A DNA stretch of 64,000 nt from Carposina sasakii (taxonomy: Eukaryota; Arthropoda; Insecta; Lepidoptera; Carposinidae). Under the pieces are notes generated by a model. The model ran no database searches. It saw nothing but the letters and a program-made list of their open reading frames with translations, and was not told the DNA's origin. Made by a program: the position numbers and the translations under genes. Of this stretch, positions 44,220 through 56,857 are shown one piece after another. The first letter of the stretch is position 1, and each line of letters starts with the position of its first letter. Location of the stretch: contig CP053170.1 of the NCBI GenBank assembly GCA_014607495.2, forward strand, positions 8,618,001 to 8,682,000, given 5' to 3'.

Positions 44220-44840
44220 TGTAACTCTCAACTGCATTAAGTCCTGTGCTGCGATGCGCGCGGCTTTCGGTTGTTCAAAGGCGTTGACAAAGATACCGCT
44301 CGCTGTTCGACATGCGTATCAATACACATGATAGCTTTCGGCTGCATCTACGTTAATTTTGACAATGGTGTTTACTGTTTATAATTAATTTTCCGATGTT
44401 GACTTTCCGCCTAGAAAAGGACTTACTCGATTGTTTCGTAGCGTAGCTAAGAACCTAAATTAAGGAGTTTCCCGCGTATCGCGACTTAACTTACAACGTT
44501 ATTAGTTGGCTATTCCTAAGAAATAGACACTGGAAACTGGAGAAGTCTCGATTAGCCGGCAAGAGCCCGACCGGGTATCAGATCGCTGCGAACCACGTTC
44601 CTGTCATACCTATAGGTATTGTGCACCATCTCTCATTTGTGTGTCCTCGAAAACTAAGGATACGATCGTGTAGTAAAAACTAACTTTTTTGTGTTAGTAA
44701 CAGTAGTTTTGTAGCTGGATTTTTCGTGTTGGTTGTTGCTGCCAGTGTGCCTAGTGTGTTTCGCCTAGGGCTTCGCGCGAGAAGCTAGTAGATACTCGTT
44801 GCATTACCCACCGCGCGCTGTAAGAGCCTTGGATTTTTGA
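44220..44840. promoter_or_regulatory. GC-richer, apparently non-repetitive island; candidate promoter or 5' exon
   Basis: This stretch lacks matches to any repeat family in the window and has several CpG-rich patches (GCGATGCGCGCGGC, CACCGCGCGC). Good donor-like sites exist on both strands: GTAAGT starting at 44426 on minus and GTAAGA at 44820 on plus. It could hold the missing 5' exon of the RGK transcript or the start of a rightward gene. No TATA box or initiator was convincing. Confidence 0.25.
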
Positions 44841-45353
44841 TAGGACAATGTTTGGAATAACTAACGTTTCTTCGGGAAAGATGTTTGTTAGTCATCTAAT
44901 GCATTTCTCAAAAAAAATGATAAGGACTTTAGCTCAATATCTTGGAAACCAGACACTTCAGGTAGCTTCCATGGAGAAAAATTTCGTGAATGAGGAGAAT
45001 GCGTGGTATTCAAAAACGTTGCACCATAGCGGACCTGTATAGGTAAATAAAAACAAATTTTGCAAAAAACCAACGACATCCCTACTTTTGTTCCAATAAA
45101 GTATTTTTTCGGGTTTTTCCTCTCAATTCATACGCACGAGGTCAAAGTCTATTTATAAGCCAGAAAGGACCGTTTCAACATTATATACAGGCCCTATTTA
45201 GGCGCGTGTTTTGTTGATAATAAGGATTATAATACAATAACCCCCGGGTAAAATGAAAATCCTAAACCAAAACAATCAAGTTAATCCCCATCTCGCACGT
45301 ATTCCCAAACATTCGACGGAAATGTCAATATTATTTTGTTTTTCACTCTTTTT

Positions 45354-45460
45354 TAAATATTAAATAGGCTTACGCTAGACCACAACGCGCCTGATGGTAA
45401 GCACCGTTACAGTCTAAGATGGAGCACGCTTGCCTAAAATAAACCGGTTCACTCTTCCTT
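45354..45460 (-). repeat. LINE 3'-end repeat
   Basis: This is a second copy of the 38756-38885 repeat (GGTAAGCACCGTTACAGTC, AAGATGGAGCACGCTTGCC). Confidence 0.55.
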
Positions 45461-45663
45461 TATTGAGTGACAAACAGACAACGCGAACGTTACGCCAGCA
45501 GAAATGTGGCGAATATGGGCATCTAAGAAAACCGGCGAATAGAAACCTGTGGTAGCTAGTGTCGTGTGTACTTAGTGGCAACAGTCAATTGCATTAACAG
45601 ATCCTGAGAGTTATCTGCCCACGGCAGTGGAAATTCTAAAGTTTATGTAGCCCACGTTGTTCT

Positions 45664-45741
45664 CACAACACACAATCAGTTTCAGTCAAATCAGTTAACT
45701 CACAATCACAACACACAATCAGTTTCAGTCAAATCAGTTAA
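45664..45741. repeat. Tandem duplication, 43-base unit
   Basis: CACAACACACAATCAGTTTC begins at 45664 and again at 45707, with identical following sequence to the end of the second copy. Confidence 0.88.
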
Positions 45742-46189
45742 CCTTTGATTAAGATTTGAAATGTTGTTAATATGTCATTCGAGAAATATTGATCAAGGCG
45801 CACACAGCAACGTATTCAAATTGGCTCTATGCATAGAAAACCCGCCCTAATTTATCTGTAAGTAATGGCGAGTAAACTAAATAATATAAAATCCTTTGTA
45901 TATGGGAAAATCACCTTCTCTCTATCGACTGCCACCTGCGCTCAGCACGTATCGATTCGACAAATCTGCATTGTAATACAACGGCCACGATATAGATAGC
46001 TATAGATATGCCTATGCACGTGGAGGGAAACCTCTAAATAACTTTGGTATAAAGCCGGGGACCGACCAAAAAACGAACGTAAGCGAATGTAGACAAACGC
46101 ATCCTAGTAGAGCAAAGGCTTCAAGGAGCAACGAAACATGCGTGTTCTCGATAAAATATGCACTATTTATTTTATTCATTTATTTATTA

Positions 46190-46418
46190 TCTATACGTAT
46201 AATAAAATTGTAACGAATCTATGTTTGTGCACGCTAATCTCAGAAATGGCTGAACCGATTTCGATGCAGTTTTCAGGAATATATTGTGACAAGTCCCACT
46301 TAACGGCTTTTTATCTTTTTATAGGCTTTATATCACGGAAAAATGTTTTTATCCCGGATAATTTCGACATTTTGTTTTGTCTGCAGTCCACGCGGACGGA
46401 GTCGCGGGTGTCCACTAG
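46190..46418 (+). mobile_element. Helitron-like non-autonomous element
   Basis: It has a TC start, the GCACGCTAATCTCAGAAATG body, the GCGGACGGAGTCGC hairpin and a CTAG end followed by T. Confidence 0.7.
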
Positions 46419-46756
46419 TTATCAATAAGAGGAAAGTACAGTTCTTCTTATACCTATAGCTAATGCCTTGCAAAACTCTTTTGACAGTTTGACTGCAGGA
46501 ATGGAGGGATCTTCTTCTAACATTTGCATTGTTACTACAATGAGTAAGTACTATGTTTTGCTTTCTATAATATCATTGATCGTTTACTCATCCATTCACA
46601 ATTTATCATGTTGATAGATTTGCAGGTCATCTTATATTTGTAAATAATTCTAGTTCAGTGTGTAGTTTTAATTTTAGGTTTAGAAATAATTTCATTTATG
46701 TGCTATACTCATGCATGTCAAAGTGGATAAGGTCTCTTGTATCATCCCAGCCCCTC

Positions 46757-46855
46757 TAGCATGACAACGCACCGTGGATATCGTATCGTACGATATCTTG
46801 ACAGGCATAATGTCGATAAATCGGTTTATCATAAAGTGTTTCCCAGGTCATGCTA
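46757..46855 (-). mobile_element. Small MITE with TAGCATGACC termini
   Basis: The ends are TAGCATGAC and GGTCATGCTA, with an internal dyad CGATAAATCGGTTTATC. This copy is shorter than the other two. Confidence 0.68.
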
Positions 46856-47426
46856 CTTGAGCTGAACCGAGTGGTCTCTATGGAAAAGTTACCACTACGT
46901 GGCTTTATCGTTCCTCCGTATGCTTTAGCTTGCTGTCCTTACGCTTATATCTATCCGGCATAAAAGACCCACTAAGTATGAATATCTTGGATCTTTATGA
47001 ACGGGCTCTAAAACAAAATATCTCACAAAAATGCTTACTCCTTACATTCTAAACAAGCTCGAGCAAAATTTTCAAGACGGCGGCAGTCGGTTTTTGTTCT
47101 TACATTTCTTTTCATTTGAAAAGTTCAATACAGCGAAATTTAGGAGAGCCGCCATTGTGTGAGTAGGTAGATAAGTAGGGTAGGGCTTTTAATTAAAGGT
47201 TTGGTAACAAAAGCGCTATGTGAATGAGCTAAACTTCAGTATACTAAAAAAATACAATTATAATTTGGTTTAATTACCGATTAATTTTAAATATTTCTTT
47301 AGATATGTAGACGTTAATATACGTATACTGTTTTTCCTACACGTTTTTCAGTATGAATTTAAGGTTATTAACCCACAACACAAAACCTTGGCCGTGCTAT
47401 TACAGAAGAGTTTAATAATTGTTTAA

Positions 47427-48355
47427 CCCTTAACCACCTAGCACCTATTTTTGTCCTTTAACCACCTACGTGTGGTCTAAGAGACCTCTGATAGATTATT
47501 GCGTTTATTTTGGGATCTATCAGAAGAAATTTAAGTTCAGTTTAATACAATGCATGTTTATATTTATTTACTTTATTTTAGCACCACAAATCAGCAACAG
47601 TTATATAAAAGTCATATAAAAATGGTGAAACATTCAAGAATTAAGATTTAAAGCAATGAAAATAAGTATAGTAAGAAAACTCGAACTTATCCATAAAAAA
47701 AATATCACTTTGTTTTCTTCTTTCTAATAATTTCAATAAATTAAAAATAAAAATACACAAGAAAATTAAACAAAATATTAATAATTGAATAAAATTGCAA
47801 TGCCTAAACTTTTAAATTTTTCTCTTTTAGTTTAACCCTAGACTGCAAACGTGAAAGCGGACTAAAATCTTCCAATGTCGTTTTCTACTGGAGAGCTGGA
47901 TGGAAGATTGTCCCATGAAGGAGCTGTTGGTTCCGGAAAACTATTTTGATCATTGTCACCAACAATATCAGGAGTCCCAATCTTCAATCTGCACTTGTGC
48001 AATGGTTACATCAGGTTTGACGTTGCTACAAACCTCGTCAGAAATATTTTCTACATTCCTGATCTCTTCTATGAAGCCTTTTTTTTATTATTTTTGTCAA
48101 TATTGTTCATTTTGACAATAAAACAGTAAACTTGATAAGCACAGAAAAGTCACACAACCACCTACGTGCGGTCACGAAGATCGTTGGCAAAATATTTTTA
48201 CTTATCCTGGCCAAACGCGCGCACGTACACACTCAAGCGCAAGCACGATGCTGATTAGTGTGTAGAAAAGGTACATAAACGACTATGACGTACACCACTC
48301 ACAAATGGAAATATTTGAATGAATTTGATAAATCGTCGCGGAAGGTGGTTAAGGG
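47427..48355 (-). mobile_element. piggyBac-type element relic flanked by TTAA
   Basis: The ends are CCCTTAACCACCT and its exact inverse AGGTGGTTAAGGG, each directly flanked by TTAA (47423-47426 and 48356-48359), the hallmark of piggyBac insertion. A subterminal repeat ACCACCTACGTG(T/C)GGTC occurs near both ends. Size is 929 bases, so most of the transposase is gone. Confidence 0.85.
47862..48106 (-). pseudogene. piggyBac transposase N-terminal remnant
   Basis: The minus strand starts at an ATG (MNNIDKNN), shifts frame in an A-run, reads FIEEIRNVENISDEVCSN and AQVQIEDWDS to a stop, and after another shift continues FPEPTAPSWDNLPSSSPVEN. An acidic, Ser/Pro-rich N-terminus is usual for piggyBac transposases. 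The catalytic DDD core is absent. It lies inside the TTAA-flanked element. Confidence 0.55.
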
Positions 48356-49190
48356 TTAAGCTAAACAATAAAAGATATACCATACATTTAACTTTAGACA
48401 CGGTTTTGTAATAACATCATAGGAATCTTAGCGGGACTATGATAACGTGTTGTAAACTGTGTAACTATTTATTTTATTTTAGTTAGTTAGGAACAATGCT
48501 GCACGTTGCATAGCAAGACTAAACATTCTTAGTCCGAAATTGCCCAGCATTTTAGTCGCGCGTATACTCCATGAAACGTCCTGTTGATTCCCTCATGGCG
48601 AACCCAATCCCTAGCGGCCTTGTGTAAAAGTTACCTGGGATTATAATGTACATAAGTACATTGTTTTCAAATAAAACTTTTCACTTAACTATTGCGATAA
48701 AGTAAACTGTTTTCCTAATTTTACAATCCTTTTAACTTAGTTAATTATTTCACAGTACAATTTCTGGGAAAAATCCCTTTGTAATAATTATAAAGGGTTC
48801 AAAACAAGTTCGTGATAATTGTAAAGTTTTATGGCAGTTATTGTGTGGGATTCAGAGATTAACTTGTTTAACTTGATGTTTAACTTTTAATTCGGTGAAT
48901 AACTGAGCCCGTAATAATCGATTTAATGCTACGTGCTCATCGCTTACAAAGCTCCAAAAAGGTTTTTTTAGTCTCATTTAGGTACAAGTAACCAAAACAA
49001 AGGAAACTACATACATACATATAAATTGTTGCTCCTTTCAGTGTGATGTGTTTGGTTGGAGGTTCAATTTTTTTTCTGTGTTTTTATTGGTAGACACTTT
49101 GCTGGTGCATGTGCTACTTATGTATTGTAAATATATTTGTGTTAATAGTACTGTTTGTGTCTCATGAAAATAATAAACTTAAAATAAATA

Positions 49191-49376
49191 AACATGGCTC
49201 TATTCTCGAAATGGGCTAGCAGGAACTGCAGGATCCTGAAGTAGATACCATAGCTATGTTTAACATAGCGGCGACAGATGTTAGTAATTAATCAGTGACA
49301 AGTTGAATGCTTATCGCTTGAGAGAATACGCAAGTTCCTTAGTCGACTACATGCACATAAAATTCTAGGAAGTAAT
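49191..49376 (+). repeat. (CATA)n-associated repeat
   Basis: It reads CTCTATTCTCGAAATGGGC and runs into the SINE-like repeat at 49374. Confidence 0.58.
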
Positions 49377-49604
49377 GAAGTCCACTGCTGGACGTAGGCC
49401 TCCCCCAGGGCACGCCACACGACTGCCATGGGGGTATTTGCCCATAGTCACCACGCAGGGCAAGCGGGTTGGTGACCGCAGTTTGTATTTTGGACTATGT
49501 TGTCACCACGGGAAGCGCTGCTGCTCCCGGAAACCCTTAATCGCCTCGTACGATACCCACGGGCAGACATGGGATGGTACGAATTCCCGGCACCACGCGG
49601 CACA
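49374..49604 (-). repeat. SINE-like repeat with RTE-type tail
   Basis: This member of the 7892-8119 family contains GTCACCACGCAGGGCAAGC and ends CGGCACCACGCGGC. Confidence 0.63.
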
Positions 49605-49804
49605 AAATATACCAAAATTATGATTTAAACCAGTGTCAAGATTAATTTCTCATCACAGCGCTAGAAATAAGAGAAATAGCTTTCTAAAAGGAACCGTAAC
49701 ATTTTCAATAATATAGATAGACATCTTTGCTCTTACGTTATTAAAGATATGAAAGGCGTCTAATGTGGGCAGATAACGAGGGTCCTCTCTTTAATAAATT
49801 TATA

Positions 49805-50022
49805 CAGGATGTTTTTTCGTTTCGTTTAATTTATTTTGAAAAAATCTTGCTACACGCGTCAATGTGAATTTATGCAGAAAAACGCAGTCTATTTATTCAA
49901 CTTTGGACGCTCATATTTTGGAAACCAGACACTTCCCAGGTATGCTTCCATGGAGAAAAATGATCGTGATGATAAGGAGATTCTGTAGTTTTCGGGAACG
50001 TTGACGACCGAAAATCACCCTG
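49805..50022 (-). mobile_element. MITE with CAGGRTGATTTTT termini, copy 4, internally deleted
   Basis: Both termini are present, flanked by TA, but about 150 bases of the middle are missing. Confidence 0.72.
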
Positions 50023-50322
50023 TATATATTCCAGGCTTTGTTGAATGTGCCTAAATCCGATGAGATTGTTTTTTGCTCTTCATCAAATTTGATTATTGTG
50101 CTTACATACATTACATACATGGCTCTATTCTCGAAATGGGGTAGTCGGAACTGCATGATCATATAAGAGATCCCATAGTCATGATTAGCAACGTGGAGCA
50201 GATGTAAGGTTGTATGGTTGTGCAAATAAAGTTTTTTGAATTACAATCTCTGTTATCTAATAAAACTTTAGTAATACGATGGAAAAAATATTTTTTTTTA
50301 TTTTTTATGTATAATACCTATA

Positions 50323-50575
50323 CAGGATGTAACAGAAAGGTAACAGAAAGCTATGTAAATAGCCCACTATAGAGAACCTATTTCCAAAATTTGAGACTCG
50401 AAATCACATTTTTAATTTTCAAGATTGTATGAAAATTCCTGAGATATTTAAAAATTATCCATACTATCGGGAAAAATAAACATGTGATTTCGGGTCTCAA
50501 ATTTTGTGGATAGGTTCTCTACAGTGGGCTATTTACATAGCTTTTCGCTTAACATACCCTTTTTGTTACATCCTG
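50323..50575. mobile_element. Palindromic MITE, full copy
   Basis: It has the same architecture and TA flanks, with a small deletion near the left end. Confidence 0.8.
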
Positions 50576-53132
50576 TATAACATAACTTAAAAAATTATAA
50601 CCTGAATTTAACATGAAAATTAGTTTTCCTTATCATATTTTTTCTAGACATCACAGTTTACAGTTACAGACAGTTACAGTTTAAAATACTTTCAATTAAA
50701 AAACTCATCACTTACCTTCAGAAACATTTTTAAAAAGAGTACAGTAGTCACCTAAAAAAACATAATGTACAAGTACCTTTCCAAGAAATGCGAGCTCCAT
50801 GAAGAGGTAAATCACTGTACAAAGCTAGATTGGCTAGACATTGTGTTGGAATTTACAACACCTACTAAAGACTTATGAGCTGCTGGTACCTAATGTAATG
50901 GATTTGGATCATTAATAGACTTGAGCGAGTTGGTACTTTGTTTTGTTTTTTAAGGTAACGCTCGCGATTTCTTGACTTTTACACTAGTTTTAAATCAGTT
51001 TTTTTTTGTGTAAATGATTTTTTTTATTTTAGAGTTAGCAACTTTTTTTTGTACATGGTATGCAAGATTTCCTTTCAAACATGTAGTTATGTAGTATTTG
51101 AACACTGGTACCTACAGATACTCAAAACCTTATTGCCATTATGACACCAAACACCACAAAATATCGCAAGTCTCCTTGGAAATACAATCAAGTCAAAAAC
51201 CTAGGCTTAGGTCGTACGCACGTCAAAGAGTTGGGAACGAACCCAAATTCGCATTAACTCCGCAAAAGCCAGGCAGGCTGGCACGATAAGCCGGGGCGCA
51301 AACATAACTCAAATTACGTCGGTAATCGGGTATAAAACGATGTTATATTATGCAGAAATGTAAAACAGGCAATAAATAATTACAGGTGCAAAAATTGTTG
51401 CGTAGAGCAGCTTGTCACTTTATGTAGCTTTGTTAGGACATTTACGTGTTATTATACAAAAGGATTTGAACATTGTTCTAAATTTTACAAATATATTTAT
51501 TTATTTTATGTCATTATAAACAATATATAATTTTAGACGCGGTTTTATAATAACTAATTCTTATGTTACTTACTTAAAGGGCGATCAATCGCAGTGTTAA
51601 CTATAACCATACATTCAGTAGAAGTATAAATGAAGTAGATAAGAATGACCAAATTCTACATAATAATTGAAGAATAAAACAGGTCAATCCATTCATTTGT
51701 TCCGGCCACTTCAAAAAGGGACACTGGAACGAGCATACGATATGTATGTAGATTTTAATAGTACCGTAAAATTTTATTTCTCTATAAATCCTTAAGTGTC
51801 TTAAAATAAAGACCGAACAGCTCTGTATGAAAGACGTGGTCCATGTGTTACGAAGGTCTACCGATCTGAATTGTGACGCAATTCCTGTTTACACCTCTAT
51901 GAAGTGTTAATTAACATTTACTATGTGTTTATTGACTATTTAACACGTGACGACTGTAGGTTTATGTTAGAGCCGAAAGGGAGAGCTGTTCACTCCTGCA
52001 CGAGCATTGAAGAAAAGAAAAAATATTTTTTCAATAATGAGATAAATCTACAGGTCAGGAGAAATGCGAAATGTAGTCATGGGCGGCCGCTAAAAACACT
52101 AGAAAATGCCTGTGATTTATTCTTTGTGTTATTCTGATGTATCCAACAAATATTATAGGTAAAATTTGTTTCGATGGATGTTTAACAGTTTTGTTTTCCA
52201 TTTCTTCACATTCACATCATGATTTTTAGATATTAATCGTCATTTTATAAGCTTTTATTTAGTTTCACCTGTCTCGTTGTCTGTAACTAAATTTTGCAAG
52301 TTAAATTTGATCCACTTCCCGGTTTCCGAATGAGCTGGAATTTTGCATGCATGTATAAATTGGATGACAATGCAATATTATTATGACATAGAGCTGATCT
52401 GATGATGGAGCTGGAAGGTGGCAATAGGAACTCCGTAATTAAACGACGCAACCCTATCGAGTTCGGGCTAGTTTGTTTGATCAGTTCATTTTATTAATAA
52501 ATATGTAATAAAAGCTGTTTTAAAAAAAGGTTTTTTAAACTTATGTTTGTTTATAATACATACTTATTACTTTGTCATACTCGTATCTATAGTTACATAA
52601 AAAAGCTGGATGCTCAGACAATGTCACATCGTTTCGCCTTTTTTTTGGTGAACACTACATTACATTACAGCCGTACAGAGCCGTGGCAGATCCCTAGTAT
52701 AAAAGAAATTTATGTCAATGAATGTTTAAAAGTTTGTTATTCTTTCAAAATCGGTTTGGTAGTTTTTTTAAATATTTTTACTTTTCCATAAATAAACTTT
52801 CATATTTATAATATCAGTCGAAAGGTTTCTGCAATACGTGTAACTTTCAAGTAAATTTTATCTATCAATATTTCATACACGAGTATACACCAACATCAGC
52901 TTTTATATATGCAATTTAGGAATGAGAAGAGGTACCTCAATTCACACGTGATTGATAAGAGAAAGTACTTTCTTTGTACTATTTCTTTTACAACTTACTG
53001 TCTATGATAAAAATTTTTGTGTACAATAAAGAATACTAAGAAAGGCCGACACGGCGGGAACGTCAACAACATTGCATTCACGATGCACGCCGAATGCATA
53101 GTGCACTGTACCTATATATACCTATTACTAAA

Positions 53133-53305
53133 CAGGATGTTTTTTCGTTGCCACCCTTAACAAAGGGTACGTACTCTATACATCAAATAAAGTAAGTTTA
53201 TGCCAAAACAGACACTTCCCAGGTATGCTTCCATGGAGAAAAATGATCGTGATGATGAGGAAATTCCGTAGTTTTCGGGAACGTTGACGACCAAAAATCA
53301 CCCTA
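53133..53305 (-). mobile_element. MITE with CAGGRTGATTTTT termini, copy 5, internally deleted
   Basis: Both ends are retained and the middle is deleted, a different deletion from copy 4. Confidence 0.7.
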
Positions 53306-53369
53306 TTATAGGTACAATGTTATGTGTACTCGTATAACGCGTGTAGTGGACCTGTGTGAAATGCGTGTA

Positions 53370-53505
53370 ATAGTGGACGCCCGCGACTCTATCCGCGTGG
53401 ACTGTACGTATCTTTTCGGGATAAAAGGTTTCCTATATCTTCACCATATCCTGCCAACCCAAGAATAATTTTAACAGTACAAATAGAAGTTTCTGTGATT
53501 AGCGT
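53370..53505 (-). repeat. Helitron-like fragment, diverged
   Basis: The terminal hairpin region (CCGCGACTCTATCCGCGTGG) and part of the body are recognisable. A shorter end fragment lies at 19893-19934. Confidence 0.5.
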
Positions 53506-53650
53506 GTTTAATAACTAAACAATCGAATTGAAACATTCTAACCACAGTACAGGTAATATAGGTGATTCTAACGGTGAAACTAAGACCAAGAGTCACTGTT
53601 TAAAAATGACATTTGACAGCACAATGTATAGAATATCTGTACATTTTCCT

Positions 53651-54630
53651 GCACGCTGATGACATAAAATAAAAAAAAAATCGAAAACGAAATTGATTGT
53701 CAACTCCTACATGAGGATCTTAATAGATTTGATGAATATTGCACAATTAGTAAATTGGATTTAAATGTCAATAAATGTTACTGCATATCTTTCACAAGAA
53801 AAACAAAACCCGTAAATTTTAAATACCTCCTAAAGGACAACACTTAAAAAAGGTGGAAGAAATTCGAGATTTAGGCATCATTCACGATTCTAAACTGACA
53901 TACGAAAATCACATTAATTACATAGTTAAAAAATCCAGTAAAGCCTTAGGTTTCTTAAAAAGAACTTGCTCTCAGTTCAATAATATTAAACTCTTCAAAA
54001 TTTTATTCTGTGCCTTGGTACGTAGCTCCCTAGAGTATTGCTCTCAGGTTTGGAACCCACGGTACAATATCTACATAGATAGGCTTGAGTCATTACAAAT
54101 AAAATTTCTGAAATACATTCAATTTAAATCGAAATGCTTTAATTCAAGTTATATTGCAATGTGTCGTAGGCATCATATCTATCTCTTTATATTAGACGAC
54201 AAATCGCTGATGTAACTGTACTAGTTAAAATAGCTCAAAACTCAATGGATACCCCTAATTTACTGGCGAAACTTTTTCTTAAAGTACCGAATAGATCTGT
54301 AAGAATACCTTCGATCCTTGCTGTCTCTCTCAGTTTAAGCAACTATAGGCAAAATTCATTATTTATTAGATCGGCACATGATTTTAACAGGCTGGCTATC
54401 TACTCGGAACTCGACTTGTTCAACTCAAACTCCAAATGTTGCAGAACTACAATTGCTAGGTTGTGATTTAATGGTTCTCAATCTGTCTTTAACTAGTTTT
54501 ATGTAACAGACAAGCATTTTTGCTACAGTCATGTAAATGGTGTTTAGTTTTATTCATAATTGTATATTAAGATAAACTGACTGTTTGTTTTCCGAGTAAA
54601 ATAAAATAAAATAAATAATAAAAAATATAT
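53651..54630 (+). pseudogene. CR1/Jockey-group LINE fragment, 5'-truncated and frameshifted
   Basis: The copy starts at the RT active site (HADDIK, 53651) and runs through EEIRDLGIIHDSKLTYENH, SSLEYCSQVWNPRYNIYID and, after a frame change near 54213, LSNYRQNSLFIRSAHDFNRL and LDLFN. It aligns in order with the C-terminal third of the LINE ORF2 at 10190-13084 but is clearly a different family. It ends in an AAAATAAAATAAA tail. It is not functional. Confidence 0.82.
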
Positions 54631-54664
54631 AAATTAGGTAATATTTAGTTGAACCAAGGTTTTT

Positions 54665-54770
54665 TTTTACAATTTGCTAGGCAAACATTTGACCGCCATC
54701 GTGCCTGATGTTAAGTAAGATGCGGCCTAGGTGGTACAAGTTTGCCTAGAAAGTGCCTGTTTTTTTTTAT
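54665..54770 (-). repeat. LINE 3' UTR fragment
   Basis: It shares CAAACATTTGACCGCC and GTTTGCCTAGAAAGTGCCT with the LINE remnant at 41440-41697, but here only the 3' UTR portion is present. Confidence 0.55.
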
Positions 54771-56173
54771 AATGACACGGTACCTACAGCTATACCTATA
54801 GGCATATGAGTTATTTTATTATGTGTACGAACGCGGATTACGAAGCTTTCCTGACTGACTTTTCTGATTCTGAGTTCAAACTTAGCTTCGCATGTGGGTG
54901 TTATTCATCACTTAAAGTTAATTGTGAAGATTTTTAAAAGTAAATATAGTTAATAGTAATAATTTAATTGGTAACAAATACTAATATAATAAAAAAGTGA
55001 CATCTAGAACATAGTTACAAATAAAAGATTTCCTATAACTCCGGGAGTCCAGATATTGGACTTGGAACACCCACAATCTACTTCTATTACGCCAATCCGA
55101 TCGTCAATAATTGATGTACCTACAGCGTCAGTTATGTGCGTGAAAAATAAGATGTATAACTAGGTACCACCTGATAAGCTCATTATTTTCACAGATATCG
55201 CGAACTGAACCGATCAATAACTGATAACACCTACTCTGACCAGCTATTCCCGCACCAGCACATATTTCTTCCAAATAACCATATTTTATAAGCTTTCGGC
55301 TTTTATTACATCTCTCCTCGTCACCACTTCAATCATGCTACGTTCGAAAACAGCAACAGGTCCTTGATACACGTAAAAAATAACATCAAAATTGCAAACA
55401 ATGACTTACCGCACAGAAAAATCCAATTTTTATGACAACAAACATGTAATACAATATCAAAACTGTTAGAAAAACTATAAATAGTGCTTTTTAAGAATCC
55501 GACTAGAGCGGGCAATTCGCGACGCGTCCACCCCGTGTGACGCGTTGGGGTAAACTGAAAATGAAAATCGCTGGCTGGCTGACTACAGGGAAATACTTAG
55601 GGGGTTTATCTCAAAAGGGATGGCCGAAGGAATCGTTTTGTCGCTAAGGACGCTCGCAATCGTCACCGTACACGTATTCTTTGACGAAGGTTGACATTTG
55701 TCGGCTCGAACGTCTTTTGTTCACCATTTTGTCAATGCGTTTGAGAATAGTGTGCCATTTCTCGATATAATTTTCTGTTCGCGTATAAACATGTTTTATG
55801 AGAAGTGAAGTTTTAGAATACCTAGCCGGAATGCGGAATTTCACGGCTATAACAACGTTATGTGGTTAAATTTTACCTTACTCAAAGCAGATAGGGTTTT
55901 TTCTTTTAGTTAATAGGTTTTTTATGTTCAATTGTATGAGCAGTGAGCGAGAAATAGTTTACAGTGTGGTTTTCTCACGTCAAATTATTAAATTCGTGCC
56001 GTTTGATACAGCTCGATATAACTAGGATTGCTACTGGTAAAAACGTGTAAAAAAAAAAGAAAAAAAACACGCCTCGTTTCGAATGTGGTGTGAATAGTAC
56101 GAGTAGATCAAGACAACTGAAATTACTACTAGTATACTAAATAACTTAAATAACTGTCGCATATGAGCTTGGG

Positions 56174-56270
56174 AAAAATTTTAACCCTGTATCACTTCCG
56201 CGACTAAGACGAATCTAATGATGCATTAGATTCGTCTTAGTCGCGGAAGTGATACAGGGTTAAAATTTTT
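56174..56270. repeat. Perfect 47-base-arm hairpin with 3-base loop
   Basis: The left arm 56174-56220 and right arm 56224-56270 are exact inverted copies (CCCTGTATCACTTCCGCGAC within the left arm). The loop is ATG. No other copy was seen. Confidence 0.9.
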
Positions 56271-56711
56271 ACCCTGTGGTGTTTTTTTTCCTTGAAATAA
56301 AAGAAAGTAATTTTGTCCAAACACCAGTACAGTAAGCAACATAAGAAATTAAATTGACCAAGTCATCTCAACTTGACGTTAAACTAATGAAGGAAGGCGG
56401 CCGTACCCAATTTAACAATTTCTTCACGATGGCGTCTGAAGTGGAAAACTTAAATAGGTCAAGGGTATACATGGAAAATGTTGCTTATGTATACCTAAGG
56501 AAAGATTGTCAGAAGTTACTAAAGACCAAAGAGAAGTTTTGAGGTTTTGGAGTAACGAAATCATCTTTGACAAGCAAGTAAATAGTATGTTAACAAATGT
56601 AATAAACTGAAATGTTTATTCAAGAAAAACTACTTAGGTATGTAAGTATTTATGATAATGTAAAATGTACCTAAGATTTATAATGCTTACGAATTATTAT
56701 TACAGCAAGCC

Positions 56712-56857
56712 TAGCATGACTTGCGAAACACGATATGATAAACCAATTTATCCACATTTAGCCTGTCAAAATACGATAAATATAGCCGCCATGTTGAATT
56801 TTGTATAGAGACGTTACGATATCGTACGTTACGATATCCACGATGCATAGTCATGCT
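56712..56857 (+). mobile_element. Small MITE with TAGCATGACC termini
   Basis: The 146-base copy shares ACGATAAATATAGCCGCCAT and TTGAATTTTGTATAGAGACG with the copy at 63490-63636. Confidence 0.72.

Noticed and set aside
51330..51345. TATA-box-like GGGTATAAAACGATG
   Set aside because: There is no nearby exon, initiator or ORF to support a promoter; the motif is expected by chance in AT-rich DNA.
55644..55844. 66-codon minus-strand frame with basic C-terminus
   Set aside because: It looked slightly protein-like (KRIDKMVNKRRSS), but there is no supporting splice site, homology or second exon.
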